Shown: positions 7,200 to 16,243 of the stretch, one piece after another | Layout of the letters: every line of letters begins with the position of its first letter | How positions within the stretch are numbered: position 1 is the stretch's first letter | Origin: Desulfosporosinus orientis DSM 765 | Lineage (GTDB): Bacteria > Bacillota > Desulfitobacteriia > Desulfitobacteriales > Desulfitobacteriaceae | Assembly (NCBI RefSeq): GCF_000235605.1 | Contig: NC_016584.1 | Coordinates: 2,344,001 to 2,408,000, forward strand | Direction of reading: 5' to 3' | Length of the DNA: 64,000 nucleotides | Notes under the pieces: generated by a model | Databases searched by the model: none | What the model saw: only the letters and a program-made list of their open reading frames with translations | Told to the model about the DNA's origin: nothing | Made by a program: the position numbers and the translations under genes

Positions 7200-8661
7200 A
7201 CCAGCTAATTGTTGTCAAGAAAAAATTTTTTTGGATCACTTAGCTAGAAAAAATGGAATAGCAATGCTAACCTACGTGATGTAAGCTTGTAAAAAGGTTA
7301 TGTAAATAAAAGGTATGTCCAAGTCCACATAGAATAGTTAATTATTACTAGAAAATGGCTGCTGCGAGGACAAAATTCCGTAAATCATCCTTAGCATTTT
7401 GTTGGCCGTGGCAATTATCGCGACCTTAATCGGCTTACCTTCGTTTATTTTTCTAAGGTAAAAATCTCTGAGAATCAGGTTTAGAGGGCCACTAGCTCTA
7501 TTGCTGATTCCGGCCACAGTGGCTTGGTAGATTGCCTTTCTAAGATAGGGTGACCCTCTCTTAGATAGCTTCCAGGAATAGAACGTAGAAGAGGGTAATC
7601 CGGGGAGAAGTTTGCCCAATGGACCATTTGAGCCCGTAGATCAGTCAGAATGTTTTGTTGGGATACCAGGAGGTCAATGTACATCCTTAAAACCCGCAGG
7701 TTGGACTGTTGGGCGCGGTCAAAGGTAAACTCTCCTTGGCAGCCAAGATAAGCTCATCCGTTTTGAGCTCGTACCAGTGTTTAGACTTCTACGCAGGCTT
7801 AAGACACTCAATAATCTGGTCACGGCTGGCAGACAGAATAGCATTTGGAGAAGGAAAAGCAGAAAGAACTCTCAAAGCAGTAGGGCTACATAAGTGAGCA
7901 AACACCGACTCAAACTTTGGAAACAGAAGTTCTAAGACAGATCGAAACCGGAGTTGAGTCTCAGTATATAACGTATTGAAACCATCATATTGGCGGCAAA
8001 GGTTCTGCAACTCCAAGATGTGCTCCTTAAGGGGTTTTAGCTTCGGTAAATTCATTCAGATAGTAAACCTGAGCAATCCGATTCGCATCAATGGGGTCGG
8101 TCTTAATTTTGCAAACCGATTTCTTTTTCTCCGCATGAGTCTGTAAAGGATTCAAAACAATCACCTTATAACCAGCATCTTGAAAGAAAGCGGTAATAGG
8201 TTTGGAGTAGTTCCCAGTAGCCTCCATGACCACATGAGGACGTTTGCCCGTTTCATTTTCAAGCTTACTGAGCTGATCTGTCAATCGAGACAAATCGTCA
8301 GGTGAATGAGAGAACGAAAAGGGTTTAGTAAGTGATACTTGATAACGTTTAAAGACAGCAGCTATACTCTTGGACTTAGAAACGTCAATGCTTAAGATCG
8401 GAACATCAAACATGAAAAACCTCCTCTTGTACCGGGTTCCTTCTTCAAACAGCCATCCTTAGGTTCGCGTTGTGATACGGGCTCAAAGCCCCACCAGCTC
8501 AATCAAGGTAAAGGTGTCAAAGAGGGCTCGAACAGTTTAAGCGACGGGATCATGGTCCCAACAGCGCATGCGTACTTTACCCAGTTTTCTTAAGTATAAA
8601 GGAATACAAAAGAAAAAAGATCCATACCCAGATTGAACTGGTTATGAACCTATAATACGAA
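7200..8661 (-). mobile_element. IS110-family element IS-A copy 2 in attC-like site 7
   Basis: The boundaries were set by comparison with copy 3, which has unrelated left flanks, and by restoring the site: CATATAA (7193-7199) joins to CAGCGTG (8662 onward). The element starts ACCAGCTAATTG and ends ATAATACGAA, without obvious terminal inverted repeats or target duplication, as is normal for the IS110 group. It carries a 248-base leader (8414-8661) and a 138-base tail. It is almost identical to copy 3, including inactivating lesions. Confidence 0.87.
7338..8413 (-). pseudogene. Broken IS110 transposase (IS-A copy 2)
   Basis: The N-terminal DEDD domain is intact (8413-8027: LSIDVS, MEATGNY, KTDPIDAN). 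The frame then changes near 8030-8050 and meets a TAG near 7789 (LKPA stop, where copy 1 has LKPAKMAK). It shifts again at AAKESLPF near 7730 and once more near 7580, before the C-terminal segment (7619-7338, YLRKAIYQATVAGISNRASG). The open frame of copy 1 served as reference. The protein cannot be made, so any movement needs enzyme in trans. Confidence 0.88.
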
Positions 8662-8732
8662 CAGCGTGTTCCCAAAATCTGAGAGAATATGAATGTAGTA
8701 ACCAGACTTCGGGAACACGCGGGACGTTATCG
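8662..8732 (+). repeat. attC-like site 7 (AAC box at 7193-7199 separated by IS-A copy 2)
   Basis: After CAGCGTGTTCCC it has the common centre AAAATCTGAGAGAATATGAATG, the returning arm CTTCGGGAACACGC and box GTTATCG (8726-8732). The detached left part GCGCCATCCATCATATAA pairs at 17 of 19 positions with the start of cassette C6 at 6430. This shows that the two halves belong together and that the IS arrived after the cassette formed. Confidence 0.85.
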
Positions 8733-8842
8733 GAAATTGCGCTTTGAAAGCATTATAGATAAGTGTATAGGAGCTACTTCATTAGTTTAAGAATTGAGTC
8801 GAAATTGACCTGATTCAGATCTTGAGATTGGAGGGATATACA

Positions 8843-9043
8843 ATGGAATTAGGACTCATATTGGGCTTAGTTCTTTTAGTTTTCGGGGTCGTTCTAACTG
8901 TTTTATCTTACCAAGGATGGTATATTAATTGGGTTAAGGAAAGAATTCCGATGGAACGAAATAAGCTTATTAGATCTGAACGAGTATCAGGAGTTGCACT
9001 ATCTATTATTGGACTACTACAAACAATGAAGGTTCTGATATAA
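8843..9043 (+). CDS. Small two-helix membrane protein, 66 aa (cassette C7)
   Basis: Begins MELGLILGLVLLVFG. There are two hydrophobic helices (residues 3-23 and about 50-64) flanking a basic loop, ERIPMERNKLIRSERV. The ATG at 8843 follows TTGGAGGG at 8829-8834; a TTG frame start at 8822 has no site. It is the first of three small membrane-protein genes in one cassette, all on the plus strand and each with its own ribosome-binding site or coupled start. Family not recognised. Confidence 0.6.
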   Translation: MELGLILGLVLLVFGVVLTVLSYQGWYINWVKERIPMERNKLIRSERVSGVALSIIGLLQTMKVLI

Positions 9044-9091
9044 GTAAAAGGGCTCATATATAATTCCTTCATCTTCGAGAGGGGTGGAAAT

Positions 9092-9169
9092 ATGATGTTG
9101 TTTTTAGCAGGGTTAATAGTAAGCGGGCTCCTACTAATCACTTCTTTATTTCTTAGTATCCTAAGATAG
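9092..9169 (+). CDS. Single-helix micropeptide, 25 aa (cassette C7)
   Basis: MMLFLAGLIVSGLLLITSLF and five more residues, almost entirely a transmembrane helix. It is preceded by GAGAGGGGTGG at 9078-9088 and ends TAG two bases before the ATG of the next gene. The tight spacing suggests translational coupling, which is the main support for its being real. The function is unknown; such peptides can be subunits or regulators of the neighbouring membrane protein. Confidence 0.45.
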   Translation: MMLFLAGLIVSGLLLITSLFLSILR

Positions 9170-9171
9170 TA

Positions 9172-9372
9172 ATGTACTTACTTTTGATAATTGGCATTAT
9201 TCCAGTTGCTTTCAGCGGACTTATGTCTGGAGCATTTATAAGCGGAGACAGGGTAAGAGCAAATTATTCCGACTCCAAAGATTTCATAGAGCGGACGAAT
9301 CTAGGTTCAAAGCTCTTTTTATTTGGTTTACCATGCTTGGTTGCTGGAATTGCTATTTCTTTCATTAGATGA
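9172..9372 (+). CDS. DUF5316-like membrane protein, 66 aa (cassette C7)
   Basis: Two transmembrane helices, at residues 2-24 and 49-65. Between them is the stretch SGDRVRANYSDSKDFIERTN, matching the conserved SGDRxRANY...ERTN core I associate with DUF5316 proteins of Firmicutes; their function is unknown. The start lies two bases after the stop of the 25-aa frame. The gene ends 85 bases before site 8. The three genes of this cassette probably form one transcript. Confidence 0.65.
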   Translation: MYLLLIIGIIPVAFSGLMSGAFISGDRVRANYSDSKDFIERTNLGSKLFLFGLPCLVAGIAISFIR

Positions 9373-9457
9373 GTATTAGACCGATTATGTTTTAGAATAT
9401 ACAAGATTGGTTATAGCCCGGATATTTGCAAGCGTAGATCTGGGGAGGCGCAACATC

Positions 9458-9534
9458 CGATAACAGATGGTTTGCGACATCGGAGAGAATATGAATGTAG
9501 TAACCCGACGTCGCAAACCCTCGAAACGTTATGT
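9458..9534 (+). repeat. attC-like site 8
   Basis: Left box CGATAAC (9458-9464), stem GGTTTGCGACATCGG (9469-9483) returning as CCGACGTCGCAAACC with a single A/C mismatch on this strand, centre AGAGAATATGAATGTAGTAAC, right box GTTATGT (9528-9534). Upstream GCGCAACATCCGATAAC pairs at 15 of 17 positions with the cassette C7 start at 8726. This is the clearest hairpin of the set. Confidence 0.9.
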
Positions 9535-9964
9535 GTAATGGCAATGTCGGTGTATTCTTTAAGGCTTCTGTTTAGGAAAATGGGTTTTGTTTATCGAAAA
9601 TTTGCTATGGGGGTTGATCATGAGATATAGATATAGGACCCAAGGGGAGCTAAATAAAGGTAAATCTCTCATTGATGTCTAATGATTTAGATGTCTAAGG
9701 AAATTATGGGGGAGGTATCCAAATGAATGATACGCATCTGAAATCGTTTTCACAGTTTAATGGTGGTTTTTCTTGCAGCCAAAGAGTTTTTGCTACCTTA
9801 GGTGTGAATGGTAAACTAAACCATACACATTTACGCCAATGAAAGCATACAAGTTTCTGCCACAAACCATACAACATTTTGCCAATAACCATACAACTTA
9901 AATCAAATACAGCTATCTGACTTTGTTAGAATAGGGGCTAGCAAAGAGGTCAGGAGCTGTTAGA

Positions 9965-11476
9965 ATGAAAGGATTTAAGATGTATAAACAGATACAGCAA
10001 CTTAAAGAGATTGGATTCACTCGATCTCGGGCTGCCAAGCAGCTGAACATAAATCGGGAAACCGTAACAAGATATTGGAACATGACAGCGGATGAATTCG
10101 CCAAACAGCTGTATAGCATTAACCGAGAACTGCTACTTTCAAAATATGAGGAAATTATCATCAGCTGGTTGAAACAATACCCAACAATGACAGCCGCACA
10201 AGTATGCGATTGGCTCAAGGAGCATTACAAAGAGGATATCAAGGAACGAACGGTCAGCCGTTATGTCAAAGGGTTACGAGAGGAATATAATCTTAAAAAA
10301 TCCAATCATCCCAGAGATTATGAGGCTGTAGAAGAGCTCCCAATGGGGCAGCAGTTACAGGTGGACTTTGGTGAAAAGTGGATGCAATCCATTGATGGGC
10401 AGCGTGTAAAGATTCGCTTTGCAGCCTTTGTACTCGCTCATGCACGTTACAAATGGGCATTCTTTCAAACTCGGCCATTCACAACAAGCGATCTGGTTTC
10501 AAGCTGTCATCAGTGCTTTAGATATATAGGTGGGATGCCGCTAGAAATGGTATTTGATCAGGATAGTATCGTCAGCGTTTCAGAAAACTATGGAGATATT
10601 ATTCATACCTTTGAGTTTGAGAAGTTCCGGCAAGAATGCAATTTAAAAGTATACCTCTGCCGCGCAGCTGATCCGGAAAGCAAAGGTAAGATCGAGAATG
10701 TGGTTAAATTCATCAAGTATAATTTCCTTGAAAACAGACTTTTTGCTGATGAGGAAGTTCTCAACAGTTCGTTCCTAAAATGGTTGGATAGAACCGGTAA
10801 TGCGAAAATTCACGGCACTACCAAAAAGATACCAGCCAAGGTGTTTGAAGATGAACGTGAACACCTAAGACCTCTGCTGGACATCCGATTAAATGGTGAT
10901 GTAACCATCTGCAGAAATGTTCGGAAAGATAACACGATCGTCTACGACAGCAATCGGTACTCTTTACCTCTCGGTACATACAACAACCAAAAAGAGGTCA
11001 GCATTGAAGCGAAGAATGAAAAATTGACGATTATGACCGTATTCGGTGAATTTATCTGTGAACATCCCATCTCAACCGGCAGAGGTCAATTAATTAAGAG
11101 CACCAGTCATTCCAGAGATATTACAGACTCGATGGATAAAGCTCAAACTACTGTTGATAAGCTGTTATTATTCAAGGCAACCGATTTTCTGCAGACAATT
11201 CGAACAGAAAAAGCACGCTATGCCCGTGATCAGTTCCGGTTGCTGCAAACATTATGCGATAAATATGGAATTGATGACGTACTAAATGCCATCAAATATT
11301 GTGAGGTGAGCAAACTCTTCGGAATAACGTATGTAAAGGATTTTTTAGAGCACAGTGCTAAACCAAAACAAGTAATCGTCCTGAATGCTATTCCGGTTAG
11401 CAACAACAAGTACCATGTAACTACAGAGAAACGCTCTTTGGATGTGTATGCAAAGGCAGGTGGCAACCATGAATGA
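9965..11476 (+). CDS. istA: IS21 transposase IstA
   Basis: A 503-residue DDE transposase. The N-terminal helix-turn-helix is visible ([26 protein letters not shown], residues 11-36). The rve integrase core follows, with Asp in QVDFGEKWM (about 133), Asp in MVFDQDSIV (about 197) and Glu in [10 protein letters not shown] (about 234). A beta-rich C-terminal part contains [13 protein letters not shown]. It cuts and joins the IS ends, with IstB choosing the target. The ATG follows CAGGAG. The stop overlaps the istB start by 8 bases. Length is normal and the gene appears intact. Confidence 0.93.
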   Translation: MKGFKMYKQIQQLKEIGFTRSRAAKQLNINRETVTRYWNMTADEFAKQLYSINRELLLSKYEEIIISWLKQYPTMTAAQVCDWLKEHYKEDIKERTVSRYVKGLREEYNLKKSNHPRDYEAVEELPMGQQLQVDFGEKWMQSIDGQRVKIRFAAFVLAHARYKWAFFQTRPFTTSDLVSSCHQCFRYIGGMPLEMVFDQDSIVSVSENYGDIIHTFEFEKFRQECNLKVYLCRAADPESKGKIENVVKFIKYNFLENRLFADEEVLNSSFLKWLDRTGNAKIHGTTKKIPAKVFEDEREHLRPLLDIRLNGDVTICRNVRKDNTIVYDSNRYSLPLGTYNNQKEVSIEAKNEKLTIMTVFGEFICEHPISTGRGQLIKSTSHSRDITDSMDKAQTTVDKLLLFKATDFLQTIRTEKARYARDQFRLLQTLCDKYGIDDVLNAIKYCEVSKLFGITYVKDFLEHSAKPKQVIVLNAIPVSNNKYHVTTEKRSLDVYAKAGGNHE

Positions 11477-12209
11477 ACGGATTGAACGTGTCAATGCATT
11501 AGTATCGGGACTGCATTTGGTCCCTGTTGATTTAGAAAACCTATATGCTAAAAAGAATAATCTCACGCCTCTCGAAAGCGTTGAGGTTTTCCTTTCAGAG
11601 CAACAACGTCTTCGGACCGAAAAGCAAAATCTAATTCGCAGAAGAAGAGCAAATCTACCCGCCGAAAAAACCCTGGAAACCTTCGACTTCGGATTCCAAC
11701 GCAGCGTATCTAAGGAACAGATGCTAAGATTGTCCGATATGACTTGGGTTGAGCAAGCGTTCAACATTTGTTTTCTGGGCCCCCCTGGTATCGGAAAAAC
11801 GCATTTGGCTTTATCCTTAGCGGTCCAGGCTTTAAACCTAGGTTATGCCGTAGCTTTTACGACCTTGGATGAACTCATAATTACACTAAAAACCTCGCAA
11901 ATCTCGACCGCCAGTAAGAGACGAATAAAAATACTCAACTCGGCAGCACTGGTTATTATTGATGAAGTTGGCTTCATGCCACTTTCTACAATAGAAGCCA
12001 ACCTATTCTTCGGTTTCGTGTCCTCAATGTCCGAGAAAACATCACTGATTATTACCTCAAACAAAGGATTCGATGAATGGGTTGACTTTTTAGGGGATGC
12101 AACAATTACAACTGCGATTTTAGACCGTCTTATCCACCACTGCGAGATTTTAAATATGACGGGCAACAGCTACAGACTCCAACATAGGAAGACTATAACC
12201 CAGAAATAA
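11469..12209 (+). CDS. istB: IS21 ATP-binding helper protein IstB
   Basis: A DnaC-like AAA+ ATPase of 246 residues. It has Walker [12 protein letters not shown] (about 103-113), Walker [13 protein letters not shown] (about 161-172), sensor region SLIITSNK and a C-terminal [18 protein letters not shown]. It remodels target DNA and recruits IstA. The start at 11469 overlaps the end of istA, so translation is probably coupled. It is intact, so the IS may still be mobile. Confidence 0.93.
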   Translation: MNERIERVNALVSGLHLVPVDLENLYAKKNNLTPLESVEVFLSEQQRLRTEKQNLIRRRRANLPAEKTLETFDFGFQRSVSKEQMLRLSDMTWVEQAFNICFLGPPGIGKTHLALSLAVQALNLGYAVAFTTLDELIITLKTSQISTASKRRIKILNSAALVIIDEVGFMPLSTIEANLFFGFVSSMSEKTSLIITSNKGFDEWVDFLGDATITTAILDRLIHHCEILNMTGNSYRLQHRKTITQK

Positions 12210-12668
12210 AATGTTGTATGGTTTGTGGCGAAAAGTTGCTGGTTTTACTTGACTGCTTACAACCTTAGGCGAAGAACTTGGTATTGAACGCAAACAAGCT
12301 CTTAGATTGGCTACTGGGTTTGGTGCAGGGATAGCATATCAAGGCAATATTTGTGGAGCTGTTAGTGGGGCGATTATGGCAATTGGTTTAAAACATGGTA
12401 ATGATGAGCCCTCTGTTCAAGACTTTAGCAACAAAGCTATTTTTCTTACACGAGAATTAATTCAAAGAATCACTGCTAAACATGGTTGTTATACATGTAA
12501 AGGTCTTACTGGGATTGACCATATGAATTTAGAAGAAGGAATGAAGTTCTATAGGGAGCTAGGCATAGCGGAGAAAATTTGTCGACCTGTAATAATAGAT
12601 TGTATAGAGATAGTGGAAGAAATATGGTAAGTGTTACTGACTTAAAAATTTTGGCTTAGTTAAAGAAT

Positions 12669-12698
12669 AGTGAAGAGTAGTGAAGAGTAGTGAAGAGT
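12669..12698 (+). repeat. Tandem decamer repeat (3 copies)
   Basis: Three perfect copies of AGTGAAGAGT between the split C_GCAxxG_C_C gene and the next frame, a simple slippage-type repeat with no evident function. Confidence 0.75.
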
Positions 12699-12756
12699 AG
12701 TGTTGATTTCGCAATAGCATCAGCGTCACTTTTGGACTACTGGTGCTATTGTCACA

Positions 12757-13029
12757 ATGAGAAAGAGAAGCATAATCTCTGTTTTCATTATTTTGATCAT
12801 TAGTTTTGGTGTAATGACTATTGGTTATTCAAGGATTAACACAAATCAACTACCGGAAGAAATGGATAAGATAAAATTAGAGTTCGTTTCTAAAAGTGAA
12901 TTACCAGAAGGAAGTGGCTATGCTATAAAACTGAAAAACGGCAACTCGTTTTTGATTAAACAAAATACTGTATATAATTATACTAAATCGCGTATAATCG
13001 ATGATAATCTAAATGACGTTATTATTTGA
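12757..13029 (+). CDS. Hypothetical membrane-anchored protein, 90 aa (cassette C8)
   Basis: One N-terminal hydrophobic helix (residues 6-24, IISVFIILIISFGVMTIGY) after a basic MRKR, then a soluble domain of about 65 residues with alternating strands (YAIKLKNGNSFLIKQNTVYNY). The topology suggests a membrane-tethered extracellular domain or an uncleaved signal. No family recognised. No good ribosome-binding site is visible before ATG 12757, so expression is uncertain. Confidence 0.5.
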   Translation: MRKRSIISVFIILIISFGVMTIGYSRINTNQLPEEMDKIKLEFVSKSELPEGSGYAIKLKNGNSFLIKQNTVYNYTKSRIIDDNLNDVII

Positions 13030-13051
13030 AACAAAAGGATTATTCCTTTGA

Positions 13052-13297
13052 ACCTTACTAATACTTTATAGGCAAATTAGTATTAGTTATCCAGTAAGAA
13101 ATGGAAATAGTGGGGATATAGAAAACAAAGCCAAAGTCGAGGCAGTTGGGAATAAATTAGACATTCGTCCCAGTGAAGAGATAATGTTGAATGCGTTTAT
13201 TCCAGATGCTTTTGATAGTGACAAAGTTGATAAACATAGACTTCAGTATGAGATAAATGGTTTATATCAACGAAGTAAAAGATTTAAACCATTTTGA
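13052..13297 (+). pseudogene. Gene fragment without start (cassette C8)
   Basis: An open stretch of 81 codons with protein-like composition (NGNSGDIENKAKVEAVGNKL, then DAFDSDKVDKHRLQYEINGL) but no start codon near its 5' end except an internal ATG at 13183. It is probably the C-terminal part of a decayed gene; family not recognised. It lies between the 90-aa frame and IS-A copy 3. Confidence 0.4.
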
Positions 13298-13356
13298 GCA
13301 GTCAGGCGGGGATTTATTACATTAGAACCATTTAAGGGAGTTGCCACTACACATAA

Positions 13357-14819
13357 ACCAGCTAATTGTTGTCAAGAAAAAATTTTTTTGGATCACTTAG
13401 CTAGAAAAAATGGAATAGCAATGCTAACCTACGTGATGTAAGCTTGTAAAAAGGTTATGTAAATAAAAGGTATGTCCAAGTCCACATAGAATAGTTAATT
13501 ATTACTAGAAAATGGCTGCTGCGAGGACAAAATTCCGTAAATCATCCTTAGCATTTTGTTGGCCGTGGCAATTATCGCGACCTTAATCGGCTTACCTTCG
13601 TTTATTTTTCTAAGGTAAAAATCTCTGAGAATCAGGTTTAGAGGGCCACTAGCTCTATTGCTGATTCCGGCCACAGTGGCTTGGTAGATTGCCTATCTAA
13701 GATGGGTGACCCTCTCTTAGATAGCTTCCAGGAATAGAACGTAGAAGAGGGTAATCCGGGGAGAAGTTTGCCCAATGGACCATTTGAGCCCGTAGATCAG
13801 TCAGAATGTTTTGTTGGGATACCAGGAGGTCAATGTACATCCTTAAAACCCGCAGGTTGGACTGTTGGGCGCGGTCAAAGGTAAACTCTCCTTGGCAGCC
13901 AAGATAAGCTCATCCGTTTTGAGCTCGTACCAGTGTTTAGACTTCTACGCAGGCTTAAGACACTCAATAATCTGGTCACGGCTGGCAGACAGAATAGCAT
14001 TTGGAGAAGGAAAAGCAGAAAGAACTCTCAAAGCAGTAGGGCTACATAAGTGAGCAAACACCGACTCAAACTTTGGAAACAGAAGTTCTAAGACAGATCG
14101 AAACCGGAGTTGAGTCTCAGTATATAACGTATTGAAACCATCATATTGGCGGCAAAGGTTCTGCAACTCCAAGATGTGCTCCTTAAGGGGTTTTAGCTTC
14201 GGTAAATTCATTCAGATAGTAAACCTGAGCAATCCGATTCGCATCAATGGGGTCGGTCTTAATTTTGCAAACCGATTTCTTTTTCTCCGCATGAGTCTGT
14301 AAAGGATTCAAAACAATCACCTTATAACCAGCATCTTGAAAGAAAGCGGTAATAGGTTTGGAGTAGTTCCCAGTAGCCTCCATGACCACATGAGGACGTT
14401 TGCCCGTTTCATTTTCAAGCTTACTGAGCTGATCTGTCAATCGAGACAAATCGCCAGGTGAATGAGAGAACGAAAAGGGTTTAGTAAGTGATACTTGATA
14501 ACGTTTAAAGACAGCAGCTACACTCTTGGACTTAGAAACGTCAATGCTTAAGATCGGAACATCAAACATGAAAAACCTCATCTTGTACCGGGTTCCTTCT
14601 TCAGACAGCCATCCTTAGGTTCGCATTGTGATACGGGCTCAAAGCCCAACCAGCTCAATCAAGGTAAAGGTGTCAAAGAGGGCTCGAACAGTTTATGCGA
14701 CGGGATCAAGGTCCCAACAGCGAGTATGCGTACTTTACCCAGTTTTCTTCAGTATAATGGAACACAAAAGAAAAAAGATCCATACCCAGATTGAACTGGT
14801 TATGAACCTATAATACGAA
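13357..14819 (-). mobile_element. IS110-family element IS-A copy 3 in attC-like site 9
   Basis: 1463 bp, nearly identical to copy 2. The left flank CACATAA (13350-13356) joins to CAGCGTATC (14820 onward) when the element is removed. The flanking DNA differs completely from that of copy 2 up to the ATAA, so this is an independent location rather than a duplication of a larger segment. The leader (14570-14819) and tail are as in copy 2. Confidence 0.87.
13495..14569 (-). pseudogene. Broken IS110 transposase (IS-A copy 3)
   Basis: It carries the same frameshift after TEAKTP, the same TAG after ECLKPA and the same later frameshift as copy 2. It also has one further single-base loss in the C-terminal part (near 13695), so that even the C-terminal fragment seen in copy 2 is interrupted. 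The N-terminal 128 residues retain all four DEDD residues. Confidence 0.87.
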
Positions 14820-14887
14820 CAGCGTATCACCAAAATCTGAGAGAACATGAATGTAGTAACCAGACTTCGGGAATACGCGGGACGTTA
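14820..14887 (+). repeat. attC-like site 9 (interrupted by IS-A copy 3, followed by a group II intron)
   Basis: CAGCGTATCACC, the common centre AAAATCTGAGAGAACATG, returning arm CTTCGGGAATACGC, then ACGTTA at 14882-14887. The left half (TTGCCACTACACATAA, 13341-13356) pairs at 16 of 17 positions with the start of cassette C8 at 9528. The next base begins a group II intron, so the GTT box is also split. Confidence 0.83.
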
Positions 14888-15462
14888 GTGCGCCAAGCAA
14901 AGCTTGGTACTTCTTGCAAGGTGAAAGTCCTTGCTGGGTAAGGTCTAGCCAACCACCCATATCGAGTGTTGCGTCGAAACTGGTAACAGTAAGGCGAAGC
15001 GTACACAGAGAACTATATAGGCCACAGGGAGGACAGTAACTCCTGAAGCACATTCAGCCCCGTTAACGCGAAGAATGCAGATGACGACGTGTTTAACGTC
15101 ACTGAAGCCAACACAGAGGAATCGAAAACAAAAAGGCAAGATTTCCGAGGGTCTGCCGGGGTCAGAGAACGTGGCATGTACGGAGAGAAGTATCAGGAAC
15201 TTGGGAGGTCCTGGAGGTTCCAACTAATAAGTTGGTAGGAAGGTGCAATCGAAAAAGAGGCTGACCGAAGACCTGCAGGAATTCGGACCAACTCATACTA
15301 CACCGGAGAATTAATGCCAACCTCACTGCCGAAAATACCAAGAAGCTAGGAATAGCTGATTACGGAAGGGAGTATTCCTGATGAGTCCGGTGCGGTAATT
15401 CTGCACGCCGGGATCTGCGTGGGGTGCGCCGGGTAACCGGCGCGGTCTACCGTGACTACGAC
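14888..15462 (+). ncRNA. ORF-less group II intron
   Basis: The 5' end GTGCGCC fits the group II consensus GUGYG. It is followed by a long structured region with motifs typical of domain I in Clostridial introns (AAGGTGAAAGTCCTTGC; CCCCGTTAACGCGAAGAATG). Near the 3' end, GAGTCCGGTGCGGTAATTCT and the returning CACGCCGGGATC look like domain V, then a GC-rich hairpin (GCGCCGGGTAACCGGCGCGG) and CTACCGTGACTAC as domain VI with a candidate branch A. Total length is about 575 bases, with no room for the reverse transcriptase normally encoded in domain IV. The 3' boundary is uncertain by a few bases (15459-15464). Confidence 0.8.
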
Positions 15463-15644
15463 ATATCGTGCAAACGACGCGCCATCCTTAGCGCGGACGA
15501 AAAGAATCTGCAGTATTTCTTCGCAGTAGTAGAATATTGTACAGTAATTAGCTCTAGAATTTAACCCATTTCCCTACAATTAGAAGTTTATTAGGATATT
15601 GCTAGAAAATTTAAATGTGGTAAAAGAAGAAAGGAAGTGGTTAG

Positions 15645-15833
15645 ATGGGTGGTATTACATTATTTGTAGTCGTCAATGCACTATTTCCGTTATTTATAGG
15701 TATATTTGCAATCTACTTTTTTGTAAATGTAATGAGATTTATGAAAGAAAAAATAAAGTTGGATGAACAGCGAATTGAACAAACAAATCGCTTTATCGAA
15801 ATATATAAAAGTAATAAAGATTTCAATAATTAG
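15645..15833 (+). CDS. Single-pass membrane protein, 62 aa (cassette C9)
   Basis: One long hydrophobic helix (residues 3-30, ITLFVVVNALFPLFIGIFAI and following) followed by a charged amphipathic helix (MKEKIKLDEQRIEQTNRFIEIY) that could form a coiled coil. The ATG follows AAGGAAG at 15632-15638. Family not recognised. It lies 36 bases before a second small membrane frame and was probably carried in with cassette C9. Confidence 0.6.
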   Translation: MGGITLFVVVNALFPLFIGIFAIYFFVNVMRFMKEKIKLDEQRIEQTNRFIEIYKSNKDFNN

Positions 15834-15868
15834 TAGCTTATTTTAAATTAGGGAGTAGGTGTACTTAT

Positions 15869-16048
15869 TTGCAATTCTTAAAAAGAGAACTTATCACACT
15901 TGTAATATTTACCATTCTGTGTACTTTAGCTTTTTATTTTTTTGTAGAAGAGCCATTTTTACAATCTGTAATAAGTGTATTGTTTATTGGGGTACTTCTC
16001 ACTATTTACAATATTATAAGAAATTATATATCTAATAAAAATCAATAA
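15869..16048 (+). CDS. Two-helix membrane protein, 59 aa (cassette C9)
   Basis: The frame opens with TTG 15869 (MQFLKRELITLVIFTILCTL) and has two hydrophobic helices, at about residues 8-25 and 31-48, and a polar C-terminus. A GGGAG at 15851-15855 lies 13 bases upstream, a loose match. It probably forms a unit with the 62-aa gene just upstream. No family recognised. After 16048 the DNA to 16243 shows no coding pattern or attC-like site. Confidence 0.45.
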   Translation: MQFLKRELITLVIFTILCTLAFYFFVEEPFLQSVISVLFIGVLLTIYNIIRNYISNKNQ

Positions 16049-16243
16049 CTAATACTCTTTTCTTAAATATAAATCTTTCCTCCAGTCTCGAATTTCCTCA
16101 AGTGAGGATAATTAAAGAGTAATAAACCTAAAAGCAACTTCGAAAATACTAGTAGTATGCTCATTGTGGGCAGACTTTCCCCCTCCCCAATAAAGAGGCG
16201 ATTTTTAAGAAATATTCTGTTGCAAAGCATCATGGACTAGTGC

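Larger units (their letters stand above)
9803..12261 (+). mobile_element. IS21-family insertion sequence, 2459 bp
   Basis: The ends are TGTGAATGG on the left and CTGCTTACA on the right. The host octamer ACCTTAGG occurs directly on both sides (9795-9802 and 12262-12269), giving an 8 bp target duplication. Both ends carry subterminal repeats around the string CGCCACAAACCATACAAC, as in IS21 elements, where they bind the transposase. It encodes the usual overlapping pair istA and istB, both open. Confidence 0.92.
9723..12630 (+). pseudogene. C_GCAxxG_C_C family protein split by IS21 (cassette C8)
   Basis: The gene starts at ATG 9723 after GGGGGAGG. It encodes MNDTHLKSFSQFNGGFSCSQ up to TLG, is broken at 9803 and resumes at 12270 with EELGIERKQALRLATGFGAG. 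Removing the IS and one 8-base duplication restores a 146-residue frame. The family features are FSCSQ near residue 18, GFGAGIAYQGNICGAVSGA, and the later Cys pair in HGCYTCKGL. Proteins of this family are thought to bind metal or redox groups through the Cys residues; the precise function is unknown. Another member is at 56560-56973. Confidence 0.88.

Noticed and set aside
14945-15223. Minus-strand frames across 14808-15223
   Set aside because: They lie in the structured group II intron RNA and have no protein-like composition.
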